A stretch of 64,000 nt of DNA from Lachnospiraceae bacterium V9D3004 (GCA_000621985.1 JHWW01000002.1:462608-526607), one strand, 5' to 3'; shown: positions 19,124-29,273, numbered from the stretch's first letter. Notes: a model not told the origin generated them from the letters alone. Program-made: numbers and translations.

Positions 19124-19183
19124 CCGGGATCGACGAATAATTTAGGTTATGAACAGTTATTAAAAAATGAAAGGGGTTTTATT

Positions 19184-20845
19184 ATGGAGAAGAAAGTAGT
19201 AAAGATTTGCGGGGAAAACAAAAACTATGAGAAGGATGCAAGGATCAGGGATTTTGTAGATGAATACGCGGACAAATTCAAATACGATATAATCGCTGCG
19301 TACAAAGACGGAAAAGTATGTGAATTAAACAAAAAGATTGATGATGCAAAGGCTATTGAATTCATCACAACCGATTCCGTTGTGGGACACAAAGTGTACG
19401 GACGCGGTGTCACAATGATGATGTTAAAAGCCATCTACAGTGTATTTGGCAATGAAAATATTGAAAAAGTCAGTATAGAAGCTTCGATCGGCAGAGGGTA
19501 TTATGGCGAGATATACGGTAATAATATTGACCTTGCCGGGAAACTGTCCGAGATCGAAGCAAAGATGCATGAATATGTAAAAGAGGACATCCCTTTTAAG
19601 AAGGAACATTATCCTACAGATAAAGCAGTTGAATTGTTTGCATCACTCGGTATGAAAGATAAGGAAAAACTGTTCCGTTACAGACGTGCCTCAAGAGTAA
19701 ATATATATAATCTTGATGGCTATATGGATTATTTTTACGGATCGATGCCACCTTCAACCGGTATGCTGAAATATTTTAAACTTGAGATATATAACAACGG
19801 TTTCGTGCTTGTTGTTCCCGACATGAATGCTCCGGATGAATTAAGAGAATTCAAAGACAGCCCGAAATTCTACAATATACTTATGGAGTCCAATAACTGG
19901 GGAAGATCAATGAAGATCGATACTGTCGGTGCTCTTAATGATGCGATCGCACAAGGAAGGATCAATGATATCATCATGATCCAGGAAGCTCTCCATGAGA
20001 AGAGGATCGGTGATATAGCAGCTGACATCGCAAAGGATAAAGATAAGAAGATCGTGCTTATCGCAGGCCCTTCATCGTCGGGTAAGACTACATTTTCACA
20101 CAGACTGTCGATACAACTCTCGACACTTGGACTTTCACCGCATCCGATCCCGGTAGACAATTATTTTGTTAACAGGGACAAGACCCCACGTAATGAAGAC
20201 GGCAGTTTTGATTATGAATGTCTTGAAGCAATTGATGTGGAGCAGTTCAATGAAGATATGACAGGACTTATTCAGGGAAAGAAGGTTGAGCTTCCCACAT
20301 ATAACTTCATTACGGGCGAGAGAGAATATAAAGGCAATTCAAGACAGCTTGGTAAGGATGACATACTTGTTATTGAGGGCATTCACGGTCTTAATGACAA
20401 ATTATCATATTCACTGCCAAAAGACAGCAAATATAAGATATACATAAGCGCTCTTACACAGCTTAACATCGATGAGCATAACAGGATCCCGACTACAGAC
20501 GGAAGACTTATCAGAAGGATTGTAAGAGATGCAAGAACAAGAGGAAACGATGCTACCGATACAATTGCAATGTGGCCATCGGTCAGACATGGTGAAGACA
20601 ATTACATATTCCCGTTCCAGGAAGAAGCAGATGCTATGTTCAATTCGGCACTTATATATGAACTTGCAGTATTAAAGCAGTATGCCGAACCACTTCTTTT
20701 CATGGTAGACAGGAATTCTCCGGAATATGTGGAAGCTAAGAGACTTCTCAAATTCCTTGATTACTTCCTTGGAGTAAGCAGTGAGGATATTAATCATAAC
20801 TCAATACTTCGAGAATTTATCGGAGGAAGCATACTACCAGTGTAG
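19184..20845 (+). CDS. Nucleoside kinase with ThrRS-like N-terminal domain
   Basis: This 553-residue two-part protein has an N-terminal half (about residues 1-270) resembling the TGS/editing region of threonyl-tRNA synthetase and a C-terminal uridine-kinase-type P-loop domain (about 280-500). Walker A is AGPSSSGKTTF near residue 296, and later segments VDNYFVNRDKTP and VIEGIHGLND match phosphoribulokinase/uridine kinases. The fusion is a known Firmicute architecture, so it is not novel here. The nucleoside substrate is unproven. An AAAGGGG ribosome site precedes it, and RNase P RNA follows. Confidence 0.85.
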   Translation: MEKKVVKICGENKNYEKDARIRDFVDEYADKFKYDIIAAYKDGKVCELNKKIDDAKAIEFITTDSVVGHKVYGRGVTMMMLKAIYSVFGNENIEKVSIEASIGRGYYGEIYGNNIDLAGKLSEIEAKMHEYVKEDIPFKKEHYPTDKAVELFASLGMKDKEKLFRYRRASRVNIYNLDGYMDYFYGSMPPSTGMLKYFKLEIYNNGFVLVVPDMNAPDELREFKDSPKFYNILMESNNWGRSMKIDTVGALNDAIAQGRINDIIMIQEALHEKRIGDIAADIAKDKDKKIVLIAGPSSSGKTTFSHRLSIQLSTLGLSPHPIPVDNYFVNRDKTPRNEDGSFDYECLEAIDVEQFNEDMTGLIQGKKVELPTYNFITGEREYKGNSRQLGKDDILVIEGIHGLNDKLSYSLPKDSKYKIYISALTQLNIDEHNRIPTTDGRLIRRIVRDARTRGNDATDTIAMWPSVRHGEDNYIFPFQEEADAMFNSALIYELAVLKQYAEPLLFMVDRNSPEYVEAKRLLKFLDYFLGVSSEDINHNSILREFIGGSILPV

Positions 20846-20868
20846 AATATAATGAGTGGAATATAAAT

Positions 20869-21214
20869 GAGCAGCATAGATGATCGCGGCTGCAAGTGTC
20901 GAAAGACCGCAGGTGAGGAAAGTCCGAGCTTCACAGGGCAGGATGCCGGATAACGTCCGGTGGAGGTGACTCCCAGGCCAGTGCAACAGAAATAAACCGC
21001 CCGGGTTTACCCGGGTAAGGGTGGAAAGGCGAGGTAAGAGCTCACCGCCACACTGGTAACAGTGTGGGCACATGTAAACCCCATCCGAAGCAAGACCGAA
21101 CAGAGAGCTATACGGCGGCCCGTCGTGCTTTCGGGTAGGTCGCTTAAGCCTGCCGGTAACGGCAGGATTAGATAGATGATCATCCACGACAGAACTCGGC
21201 TTACAGTGCTGCTC
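20869..21214 (+). ncRNA. rnpB: RNase P RNA (class A type)
   Basis: The RNA contains the conserved core segments GAGGAAAGTCCGAGCT near 20915-20930 and ACAGAACTCGGCTTA near 21189-21203, which pair as P4/CR regions, and a central AGAGAGCTATACGGCGGCC. The ends GAGCAGCA and TGCTGCTC pair to close P1 and set the boundaries. It is the catalytic RNA that matures tRNA 5' ends. A TATAAT at 20848-20853 sits at the right distance for its own promoter, but the -35 is poor. A T run follows the 3' end. Boundaries are good to a few bases. Confidence 0.95.
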
Positions 21215-21285
21215 ATTTTTGTTTGAAATAATATGCATAGCACTGACTCTATATTATAAAAATATTCGGGAGGATTTACGTATAT

Positions 21286-23952
21286 ATGAATGAACGTCTT
21301 AAAAAACAGATGGAATTCATTCTTGAGATCGACAAATTAAAGAATATCACAAGACAGACATATATATCTGACTGCTCAAGGAGAGAAAATGATACAGAGC
21401 ATTCATGGCATCTTGCAATGATGTGTATGCTGTTATCGGAATATTCCAATGAAAAGATCGATGTATTAAGAACCATGTCAATGGTTCTTATTCATGATAT
21501 CATAGAGATCGATGCCGGAGATACATATGCCTACGATGATGCCGGTAATGCCACAAAAAGAGACAGAGAAGTTGCTGCTGCCGACAGGCTTTTCAATATA
21601 CTCCCTTCAGATCAGGCGGAATATGTCAGGGGTCTGTGGGACGAATTCGAAGAAGGCGTAACTCCCGAAGCAAGATTTGCCAATGCTGTTGACAGAATAC
21701 AGCCGACAATGCTTAATGATGCTTCCGAAGGAATGGCGTGGGATGAACACGGGATCGATCTGTCACGGATAATACATCGTAACAGCAATACAAAATATGG
21801 TTCTGATATATTATGGGACTATGCTCTTAACAGGAATATAATTCCCAATGTGAAAAAAGGAAAGATAAAGGGCGATACGGAGAATATTGATTACGAACGT
21901 TTTGAACTTGTATTCGAACGTATTCAGTCATTAAAAGATGATGAGGCCGATATTCCGGATCGATATAAGGCATATATTAACGCAATGTCAGAAGCATTAT
22001 CTGAATATTATAAGTGTCTGAAATGGGTATCCGATATGAATTATGTTAACGTTTCGTCAATATATTTCTGGTATAAGGATATAGACGAAGAAAAGTGGAA
22101 AACGCTCAATAATTCCGTTAACAGATTCAGATACGATACCGAATATTATAAGACCTCTTATGCAAACCCGACTGTAAGCGTAGGAATATTCGGAAAAGAC
22201 ATCGGACACATGCTTTCATATGTGGCAGCTCAGATATGTTCACTCGGAGCTCTTTGCTTTGAAGGAAGATATTTTGAGCTTACGATAATAGCAGAGCTTT
22301 TCATGGAGATATATGATATCTTACGCAATAACAATGAAGATGAATATTCCGGCGCCATAAAATCAGCCATATATTACTTCATATACGATTATATGGATGA
22401 TTACTGTGAATTCAAAGTCAGGGATTCACTTGGCTGCGGTAACGATCATATGTTAGAGATACTTAAGCATATGGATGTGTATGACACAAGAAGCCTGTAT
22501 CTGTATGGTGAGAATATTGGCAATAACGAGATTGGAACATTTAAATATCTTGCAGGTCTTGATGAAGATAAGATTCGACTTATAGCCACTACATATGTAG
22601 AAGGATATATTGAAAGTTTTCGCCTCGCGGGAATCGATCTGTCTGATAAAAAAACGGTTCAGATCAGATATCCCATAGGATTCGAAAGAATAGTTAAGGA
22701 GGCTGTCCATTTATTTGAAGAAAAGGGGCTTAAGTCCGTAATAGTAAGAAGCGGCGGTGGGAGATTGGGCAACAATATGAATTCTACCGGCAGTATAGAT
22801 CCCAACCGTCAGTTTGCCTATGACCACAGATATGACAGCGCAATATATTATAATAAGGCTATCAAGGAAAGAACATTATGTTCCATGAAACAGGCTTATG
22901 AAAAATATAAGGAAGAGGCCGCAGGTTATGCCGGACCGGCTGTTATAGAATGCTTTGGCGAATTGGATTTTAAACCGGCTGTATGCGAAGAAGCCTGTAA
23001 GCTTGATGACAAACAGCAGGAACTAACCGTGCAGGCAGGTATAGAATTATCAAACCTTGTTAATGAATACATTCCGAGAGATAAGTTTAGCTTTACAATA
23101 ATAGCATTTCCGTTGCCGGATATCGGTGAAGATTATGAGAAGATCTTCGAAGAGACGATAAAGATCAATACACTTGACCAGACAGTATATGAGATGATCC
23201 AGCAGAAAATAATTGATGTGCTTGATGAATGCGATCATGTACTTATAACGGGAAAAGACGGCAATAAAACACATCTTGTCATAAGACTTGCGGATATTAC
23301 TGATGAGAAAAAGGAGACAAGATTCCATAACTGTCTTGCCGACTGCAATATACCGCTCGGAGAAGTGTATACTTCGCCAAAACTTACCGGTACTAATGGG
23401 TTGTTGAATGTTAAGCAGGTGTACATAAACGGACTTCAATACAATGATCTTAAGATCAATATTGAAAACGGCCGTGTAAAAGATTATACGTGCGGTAATT
23501 ATGATAATGAAAAAGACAATATTGATTATGTAAATGATAATCTTATGAAACACAGGCAGAATCTCCCACTCGGTGAATTTGCGATCGGAACCAATACAAC
23601 GGCTTATGCTATGGGAAGAAGATATAATATAGCTGACAAACTGCCGATACTTATCGCAGAGAAGACCGGCCCTCATATAGCGATCGGAGATACATGTTTT
23701 TCAATGGCAGAGGATCTTCCGATATACAATCCCGACGGCAAAGAAGTAATCGCAAGAGATAATGAGATCACTTCAGCCAACAGAAAGAGTGCACCTGATA
23801 AAGCATATTTCGGTTGTCATACCGATATAACGATTCCTTACAATGAACTGGGCAAGATTGCCGCAGTTGATTCTACAGGATTAGAAAAAATTATAATATC
23901 TGATGGAAGATTTGTCCTTCCGGGGACTGAACTTCTTAATGAAGTATTGTAA
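21286..23952 (+). CDS. HD nucleotidase / M29 aminopeptidase fusion
   Basis: This is a single uninterrupted 888-residue frame with two unrelated parts. Residues about 1-190 are an HD_3/YfbR-type domain with TEHSWHLAMMC, HDIIEIDAGD (near 70) and a later NAVDRIQP aspartate, as in 5'-deoxynucleotidases. Residues about 205-888 match M29 (AmpS/AmpT) aminopeptidases, with likely metal ligands in GEVYTSP (near 690), LGEFAIGTN (near 760), GPHIAIGD (near 797) and CHTDITIP (near 844). A CGGGAGG site precedes the ATG at 21286. Both active sites look intact. Why they are joined is unknown. Confidence 0.85.
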   Translation: MNERLKKQMEFILEIDKLKNITRQTYISDCSRRENDTEHSWHLAMMCMLLSEYSNEKIDVLRTMSMVLIHDIIEIDAGDTYAYDDAGNATKRDREVAAADRLFNILPSDQAEYVRGLWDEFEEGVTPEARFANAVDRIQPTMLNDASEGMAWDEHGIDLSRIIHRNSNTKYGSDILWDYALNRNIIPNVKKGKIKGDTENIDYERFELVFERIQSLKDDEADIPDRYKAYINAMSEALSEYYKCLKWVSDMNYVNVSSIYFWYKDIDEEKWKTLNNSVNRFRYDTEYYKTSYANPTVSVGIFGKDIGHMLSYVAAQICSLGALCFEGRYFELTIIAELFMEIYDILRNNNEDEYSGAIKSAIYYFIYDYMDDYCEFKVRDSLGCGNDHMLEILKHMDVYDTRSLYLYGENIGNNEIGTFKYLAGLDEDKIRLIATTYVEGYIESFRLAGIDLSDKKTVQIRYPIGFERIVKEAVHLFEEKGLKSVIVRSGGGRLGNNMNSTGSIDPNRQFAYDHRYDSAIYYNKAIKERTLCSMKQAYEKYKEEAAGYAGPAVIECFGELDFKPAVCEEACKLDDKQQELTVQAGIELSNLVNEYIPRDKFSFTIIAFPLPDIGEDYEKIFEETIKINTLDQTVYEMIQQKIIDVLDECDHVLITGKDGNKTHLVIRLADITDEKKETRFHNCLADCNIPLGEVYTSPKLTGTNGLLNVKQVYINGLQYNDLKINIENGRVKDYTCGNYDNEKDNIDYVNDNLMKHRQNLPLGEFAIGTNTTAYAMGRRYNIADKLPILIAEKTGPHIAIGDTCFSMAEDLPIYNPDGKEVIARDNEITSANRKSAPDKAYFGCHTDITIPYNELGKIAAVDSTGLEKIIISDGRFVLPGTELLNEVL

Positions 23953-23985
23953 CCAATATAATATATATGAATGGAGAGTAGAAAA

Positions 23986-24501
23986 ATGTCAAAAGTAAGT
24001 ATTGTAATGGGTAGTGATTCGGATCTTGAGATAATGAGTCAGGCAGCAAAAGTGCTTGAAGAGTTCGGTATTGAATATGAGATGAAGATAATATCGGCTC
24101 ACCGTATGCCGGACATTTTCTTTGATTATGCCAAAGGAGCGAAGGACAGAGGCGTATCGGTTATAATAGCAGGTGCCGGTGGAGCAGCGCATCTTCCGGG
24201 AATGTGTGCAGCGTTATTCCCGCTTCCCGTTATCGGAGTTCCGATACATACCAAGACTCTTAGCGGAGTTGATTCATTATATTCGATCGTTCAGATGCCT
24301 TCGGGCATTCCGGTTGCAACCGTAGCTATCAACGGTGCAAAGAATGCAGCACTGCTCGCACTTAAGATGATTGCCATAGATAACGACGGACTGCTTGATA
24401 AACTTGCCGCATATTCAGAGAATATGAAGGACGAAGTAAGCAAAAAATGTGAAAAGATCGAAAAGATCGGTTACAAAGAATATCTTAAAAGCATGCAGTA
24501 A
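23986..24501 (+). CDS. purE: N5-carboxyaminoimidazole ribonucleotide mutase
   Basis: This 171-residue class I PurE acts in purine synthesis (N5-CAIR to CAIR). It shows [34 protein letters not shown] and the [20 protein letters not shown] loop, all around the active site. The ATG at 23986 is chosen because GGAGAG lies about nine bases upstream; an in-frame ATG at 23971 overlaps that site. No other pur gene is adjacent, and a terminator follows. Confidence 0.94.
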   Translation: MSKVSIVMGSDSDLEIMSQAAKVLEEFGIEYEMKIISAHRMPDIFFDYAKGAKDRGVSVIIAGAGGAAHLPGMCAALFPLPVIGVPIHTKTLSGVDSLYSIVQMPSGIPVATVAINGAKNAALLALKMIAIDNDGLLDKLAAYSENMKDEVSKKCEKIEKIGYKEYLKSMQ

Positions 24502-24529
24502 GATGTACTTAATGACAGGACGATATGAA

Positions 24530-24567
24530 GACCTCCCTGCTGATCAATAAAACAGCTTGCGGAGGTC
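24530..24567 (+). terminator. Intrinsic terminator after purE
   Basis: GACCTCC (24530-24536) pairs with GGAGGTC (24561-24567), with an inner GCTG/CAGC extension and an A-rich loop. The following T-rich stretch is interrupted (GATTTGTATTATTTT). Confidence 0.7.
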
Positions 24568-24715
24568 CGATTTGTATTATTTTATAACAAAATCAACACT
24601 ACTACAGTAGAACAAATTATAATGAAATAATAAATGTTTACATAAAATTAAATATAATTAAGAAGTCAGGTTTTTTCAGTATTTATAAGGAATTCAAAAA
24701 ATCCAAATAATGTGT

Positions 24716-24744
24716 TGACAAACAAATTAATGGTTGTTATACTA
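24716..24744 (+). promoter_or_regulatory. Strong sigma-A promoter for the NlpC/P60 gene
   Basis: TTGACA (24716-24721) and TATACT (24739-24744) are 17 bp apart. The leader is about 85 bases. Between the purE terminator and this promoter (24568-24715) the DNA is AT-rich and I see nothing else. The leader is too short for a c-di-AMP riboswitch. Confidence 0.85.
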
Positions 24745-24836
24745 TTGTTCGAGCGTAACATATTTGTAACAATTGATAATGACTTTTAACAATGGTTTTG
24801 TGATATATGAATTAATTTGATTATTTGGAGGGTATT

Positions 24837-26087
24837 ATGTTTAAGTATTCAGTTGTAAAGAGATTATCTGCTATGGCTATTGTCAGTGCTTTGGGATTTT
24901 CATGTGTTATTCCGTCGGCTTCGGCAACAATGGTTGCTACTGAGGAATCTATTGCGGGAATCAATATGCCGCTTGAAAAATATGTGCTTGCGGCAGTTGA
25001 GACAGGAGCTCTGACTAATCCCGTTCAGGAAAATAAGACCGAGGAGGCTACGGATAATATTCTTCCTTCTGAGATGGACATTGTTACTACAGCTGTAGAT
25101 GATGAAGACGGTGATGAGGACGATCCGATAGATGAGCATGTAAAGCTTAACCTTAATTATGACAGACTCGGTATTGCCAATGTTGATACATACCTTAATG
25201 TCCGTTCAAAGGCAAACACAAGTGCCAAGATCGTCGGCAAGATGACCAAACATTCGGGATGTCACATCTACAGCATTAAGAAAGGCTGGGCAAAGATCGT
25301 ATCCGGTAAAGTAAAAGGATATGTTAAGGCTGAATATCTTGTGACTGATGAAGAAGCTGAAGAGATGGCCATGAAAGTCGGCAAGAAAGTTGCCACCGTT
25401 AATGAAGAAGGATTAAGAGTTCGTGCACTTCCTTCAACTGATGCAGCAATATATTCAGTATTATCAAAAGATGAAGATTTTGTTATCCATAAAGAAAAGC
25501 TCACTGCAGAATGGCTTGAGAAATTTATAAAGAAGCATGTTAAGAAGAAGCAGGTTAAGAGAGTCGATATGAATATCGTTGAGCAGGATCTTGAGAACTG
25601 GGTATGTATAAGCGTTGATAATGAATATGCTTTCGTTGCAAAAGATTATATTGATATATCATATAAGCTTAACAGAGCTGTTAAGATCGGTGAACTTGCT
25701 ACAGACGGTTCCGGCGGAGTATCATCAACAAGAGCTTCACTAGTTGAATATGCAAAGCAGTTCCTCGGTAACAGATATGTATACGGCGGATCAAGTCTTA
25801 CCAACGGTACAGACTGTTCGGGATTCTCAATGAGAGTATTCGAGCATTTCGGAATCGGCCTTCCAAGAACTTCAGGCAGCCAGGCAGCTTCATCAAGAAG
25901 TATAAGCAGTTCAGAGGCAAAACCGGGTGATCTGTTCTTCTATGGCGGCGGCGGACATGTCAGTCACGTGGCTATATATATCGGTAGCGGTATGGTTATT
26001 CATGCAAGTAACCCAAGCTCCGGAATTAAGATCTCCAATGCTTACTATCGTAGCCCGATCAAGATCGGACGTGTTATAAGCGATTAA
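24837..26087 (+). CDS. Secreted SH3b-NlpC/P60 cell-wall endopeptidase
   Basis: This 416-residue exported peptidoglycan hydrolase has a signal peptide at residues 1 to about 31 (KR, hydrophobic core, then ASA). An acidic linker follows, then two SH3b-like wall-binding domains (about 105-170 and 180-285) and a C-terminal NlpC/P60 domain (about 300-416). The catalytic cysteine is C327 in GTDCSGFS, with histidines in GGGHVSHVAIY and VIHASNP. It probably cleaves stem peptides during growth or separation. The ATG at 24837 is used because the frame's TTG 24825 lies in the GGAGGG ribosome site. Confidence 0.93.
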   Translation: MFKYSVVKRLSAMAIVSALGFSCVIPSASATMVATEESIAGINMPLEKYVLAAVETGALTNPVQENKTEEATDNILPSEMDIVTTAVDDEDGDEDDPIDEHVKLNLNYDRLGIANVDTYLNVRSKANTSAKIVGKMTKHSGCHIYSIKKGWAKIVSGKVKGYVKAEYLVTDEEAEEMAMKVGKKVATVNEEGLRVRALPSTDAAIYSVLSKDEDFVIHKEKLTAEWLEKFIKKHVKKKQVKRVDMNIVEQDLENWVCISVDNEYAFVAKDYIDISYKLNRAVKIGELATDGSGGVSSTRASLVEYAKQFLGNRYVYGGSSLTNGTDCSGFSMRVFEHFGIGLPRTSGSQAASSRSISSSEAKPGDLFFYGGGGHVSHVAIYIGSGMVIHASNPSSGIKISNAYYRSPIKIGRVISD

Positions 26088-26165
26088 TATATAATTTGGA
26101 GTATAGACATAATGTATATTAGAGACGGACGATTACTCTTTATTTGATAATATTATGAAATTATT

Positions 26166-26199
26166 GCAAGCTGTTGCAGGTTTTTCCTGTAACAGCTGC
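26166..26199 (+). other. Long hairpin in front of the MutS-like gene
   Basis: AGCTGTTGCAGG (26169-26180) and CCTGTAACAGCT (26186-26197) form a 12-bp stem with one G-U pair and a five-T loop. No T run follows, so it is not a typical terminator. It ends 11 bases before the GGAGG site of the next gene and could affect transcript stability or translation. Confidence 0.5.
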
Positions 26200-26220
26200 T
26201 TTGGCTTATTGGAGGATAGC

Positions 26221-27897
26221 ATGGAAAATTATATAGGTGTGATAATTGCAATTGCCGGAATTGTTATAGCTTTAATTGTAAAATCAATTATTGACATGCG
26301 TAATGACCGTGTAAAACTTATACTCAGATTACAGGATGAATGGGGTATTTATCCGGATATCGAATACACACCGGGCAAACTTGAATCGATCAAGAAGTAT
26401 TATCTTGAGTATATGAAGAGTACGGATGTTGATGATATTACATGGAATGATCTTGATATGGACGAAATGTTCGTGATGCTCAATAATACACAGTCTTCGA
26501 TGGGTGAAGAAGTATTATATTCAATGTTGAGAAGCCCTTTGTATGACAAGGATGAGCTTTCCTACCGTGACAGATTAATTTCATATTTTTTTGAAAATGA
26601 AACAGACAGATTATTGCTCCAGAAGTATCTGTTCAAGATAGGGAAGAATAAAAAAGTATCATTTTATGAATATTTTAACAGACTTAATAATATCCCGAAA
26701 GAAAATGGAATATATCATTTTATCATTGATGCGGTCTGGCTTGCCTCTGTCGGATTACTTTTTTTTGAACCGGTAATGGCGCTTGGATTGATCTTTATTA
26801 ATCTTTTTGCGGCAATATCAACTTATTACAGAAGAAAAATGATGATCGATGCATATTACTCCATATTCTCATTTTTGCTGAAAATGTTATATTCATCAGA
26901 AAAACTTGCATCTCTTGACATTGACATAATTAATGATGAACTGAAAGAGTTAAAAGAAGATATAAGGAATCTGTCAGGGCTTAAGAGGAATTCTTACATA
27001 GTATTAAGTCCTAACGGCGGTAATCTTATTGATATTGTACTCGATTATATCAAGATGATCACACATATCGATCTTATCAAATTCAATAAGATGATCAAGA
27101 TCATCGAAAAAAACAGAGATACGATACTCAATATCCATGGTATTGTAGGTACACTCGATGTATATGTTGCCATTGCATCCTACAGAAAATTAAAGGAAGA
27201 AACAGGAGTCTGTACGCCGGTATTCGATGCGCCTGCAGGAAAACTTACCGTGAAAGATGTATATCATCCGTTTATTGAAGAACCTGTCTATAACAGCTTT
27301 GATTCCGACAAATGCGCTCTTATCACAGGCTCCAATGCCTCGGGTAAGTCGACATTCCTCAAATCAGTTGCTATCAATATTATCCTTGCACAGACTATTG
27401 CAACCGTTAATGCCAGTGAATACAAATCAGCCTGCAGCAGAATTATGACATCTATGGCACTGACTGATAATATATTCGATAATAAGAGTTATTTTATTGT
27501 TGAGATCATGTCATTAAAGAGGATAGTTGATACCGGGCACGATATACCTGTTATATGCTGTATCGATGAAGTCCTTAGAGGAACCAATACAATAGAAAGG
27601 ATAGCAGCTTCAGGACAGATATTAAAGCACCTGGCAAAGTCCGGCGTGTTATGCTTTGCAGCAACACATGACATGGAACTTGCAGGAATACTTGAAGATT
27701 ATTATGATAACTATCATTTCAGCGAGAAAATAATCGAAGATAATATTATGTTCGATTATAAACTGTATGACGGTGTTTCAACATCACGTAATGCGATCAA
27801 TCTGCTTCAGATACTCGGTTATGATGAACCGATCGTTACCGCAGCAAGACAGAGTGCCGATGAGTTCGAAAAGAACGGTGTATGGAGCAGGTTATAA
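26221..27897 (+). CDS. Membrane-anchored MutS-family ATPase
   Basis: This 558-residue protein has the ABC-type ATPase domain V of MutS at its C terminus: Walker A GSNASGKST (about 370-378), Walker B VICCIDEVLRGTN and the ATHDMEL switch. The N-terminal half lacks the mismatch-binding and connector domains and has a helix near residues 4-24 and a double helix near 180-225. This is the membrane MutS-like group, whose function is not established; it is not the repair MutS. The ATG 26221 follows GGAGG; an upstream ATG at 26155 would put the hairpin inside the gene and is disfavoured. Confidence 0.8.
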   Translation: MENYIGVIIAIAGIVIALIVKSIIDMRNDRVKLILRLQDEWGIYPDIEYTPGKLESIKKYYLEYMKSTDVDDITWNDLDMDEMFVMLNNTQSSMGEEVLYSMLRSPLYDKDELSYRDRLISYFFENETDRLLLQKYLFKIGKNKKVSFYEYFNRLNNIPKENGIYHFIIDAVWLASVGLLFFEPVMALGLIFINLFAAISTYYRRKMMIDAYYSIFSFLLKMLYSSEKLASLDIDIINDELKELKEDIRNLSGLKRNSYIVLSPNGGNLIDIVLDYIKMITHIDLIKFNKMIKIIEKNRDTILNIHGIVGTLDVYVAIASYRKLKEETGVCTPVFDAPAGKLTVKDVYHPFIEEPVYNSFDSDKCALITGSNASGKSTFLKSVAINIILAQTIATVNASEYKSACSRIMTSMALTDNIFDNKSYFIVEIMSLKRIVDTGHDIPVICCIDEVLRGTNTIERIAASGQILKHLAKSGVLCFAATHDMELAGILEDYYDNYHFSEKIIEDNIMFDYKLYDGVSTSRNAINLLQILGYDEPIVTAARQSADEFEKNGVWSRL

Positions 27898-27977
27898 TAT
27901 TACTATATTGTTAAAGTATTATAATTATATGAGGCATGATGCCAAAAAGTATATAATATAAAAAAAGGACGAATATA

Positions 27978-29198
27978 ATGAAATCAGAGGATATAATCAT
28001 AATCGGAGGCGGGGCTTCGGGCCTTATGGCTGCCGTAACTGCTGCCATGTATGCTCCTCAGGGGACAGATATATTGATCATTGAGCATAAGTCATCTGTC
28101 GGTAAAAAACTGCTTGCTACCGGAAACGGCAGATGTAATTATACAAATGATGTGCTTAATGATACCTGTTACAGAGGAAATGATCCTTCATTTGCATATA
28201 AAATAATAGAACAATATGATAAAGAATGGCTTCTTGCCACACTGGAATCACTTGGCATAGTACATACAAAGATCAATGGATATTATTATCCGCGTTCGTT
28301 GCAGGCATCCACTGTTGTTGATCATTTTGTGAGAAGACTTGAGTCTGCAGGTGTCAGAATTCACTATTCTACACACGTAGATTCTATCAATGTAGAAAAT
28401 GATGGGTTTACAGTATATTCTTCAAATGGTAATTACAAGACAGAAAGGATAATAGTTGCTACAGGAGGCCGCAGTTACGAAAAACTGGGCTCTGACGGCT
28501 CAGGTTATCAGATTCTAAAAAGAATTGGGCACAATTTAATTGACACATATCCGGCGCTTACAGGAATAATCTGTGAGGGCCTTGATTTTAAATTATGTCA
28601 TGGAGTCCGTGCAAAAGGAAAGCTTGAATTATATGTAAATAACAGGCGTGAAGCAGTGTCTGAAGGCGAGATTCAGTTTGCCGATTACGGCATATCGGGG
28701 ATACCTGTATTCGAGATAAGCAGATATGCTTCAGTAGCCCTAGGCAATAAGTCTAATATTCAGGTTGTCTGTGATCTGCTGCCCGAATATAATATTAATC
28801 GTCTCGCAGAACAGATGATATCAATAGTTGAACAGAATCCATACACTACAGCAGTAGAATTACTTGCGTCGTATTTGCCGTTGAAACTTGCGAAAGCAAT
28901 TCTTAAAATGTCCGGAATCAATGGAGTTGACAGGGTTTCCGTTAATGAGTTGTGCGCAATCATTAAGAACATTAAAGTATTCGTAAAAGGCACCACCGGT
29001 TATGACAGAGCACAGGTGACGGCAGGCGGAATTGACACGTCAGAGATAAGTAATGAGACTATGGAATCAAAGCTTTTTCCCGGTTTATATATAACCGGTG
29101 AACTGCTTGATATCGATGGAACGTGCGGTGGTTACAATCTGCATTTTGCATTTGCAACGGGATATGTGGCAGGTATGTCGGCCGCGCTTAGCCTATAA
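27978..29198 (+). CDS. HI0933/BaiN-type FAD-dependent oxidoreductase
   Basis: This 406-residue flavoprotein opens with the dinucleotide fold IIIIGGGASGLMAA, then GKKLLATGNGRCNYTN, a signature of the HI0933/YhiN/BaiN family. The C-terminal FAD segment is GGYNLHFAFATGYVAG, and TGGRSYEKLGSDGSGY lies mid-protein. Its physiological substrate is not known; related BaiN acts in bile acid 7-dehydroxylation in some gut Clostridia, but the family is widespread and that role should not be assumed. An AAAAGGACG site precedes it. Confidence 0.85.
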   Translation: MKSEDIIIIGGGASGLMAAVTAAMYAPQGTDILIIEHKSSVGKKLLATGNGRCNYTNDVLNDTCYRGNDPSFAYKIIEQYDKEWLLATLESLGIVHTKINGYYYPRSLQASTVVDHFVRRLESAGVRIHYSTHVDSINVENDGFTVYSSNGNYKTERIIVATGGRSYEKLGSDGSGYQILKRIGHNLIDTYPALTGIICEGLDFKLCHGVRAKGKLELYVNNRREAVSEGEIQFADYGISGIPVFEISRYASVALGNKSNIQVVCDLLPEYNINRLAEQMISIVEQNPYTTAVELLASYLPLKLAKAILKMSGINGVDRVSVNELCAIIKNIKVFVKGTTGYDRAQVTAGGIDTSEISNETMESKLFPGLYITGELLDIDGTCGGYNLHFAFATGYVAGMSAALSL

Positions 29199-29238
29199 TC
29201 GTAAGCAGATATTATTAAAATAAGATATACATTAAGCC

Positions 29239-29273
29239 ATATGATTAACGGTATTTATATAAGAGAATCATAT
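29239..29273. repeat. Inverted repeat between two flavoprotein genes
   Basis: ATATGATT (29239-29246) and AATCATAT (29266-29273) are perfect inverted copies 19 bases apart. It could be an operator or a weak RNA hairpin; the arms are AT-only apart from one G/C each, so chance is possible. Confidence 0.3.

Noticed and set aside
20834..21238. 134-residue minus frame
   Set aside because: It lies across the RNase P RNA gene, which explains the sequence fully.
24745..24836. c-di-AMP riboswitch before the NlpC/P60 gene
   Set aside because: Such switches often precede wall hydrolases, but this leader is only about 85 bases and lacks the conserved core.
27898..27977. Promoter in the AT-rich gap before the BaiN-type gene
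   Set aside because: A TATAAT-like hexamer exists but no -35 at a usable distance; the gene may be read from upstream.
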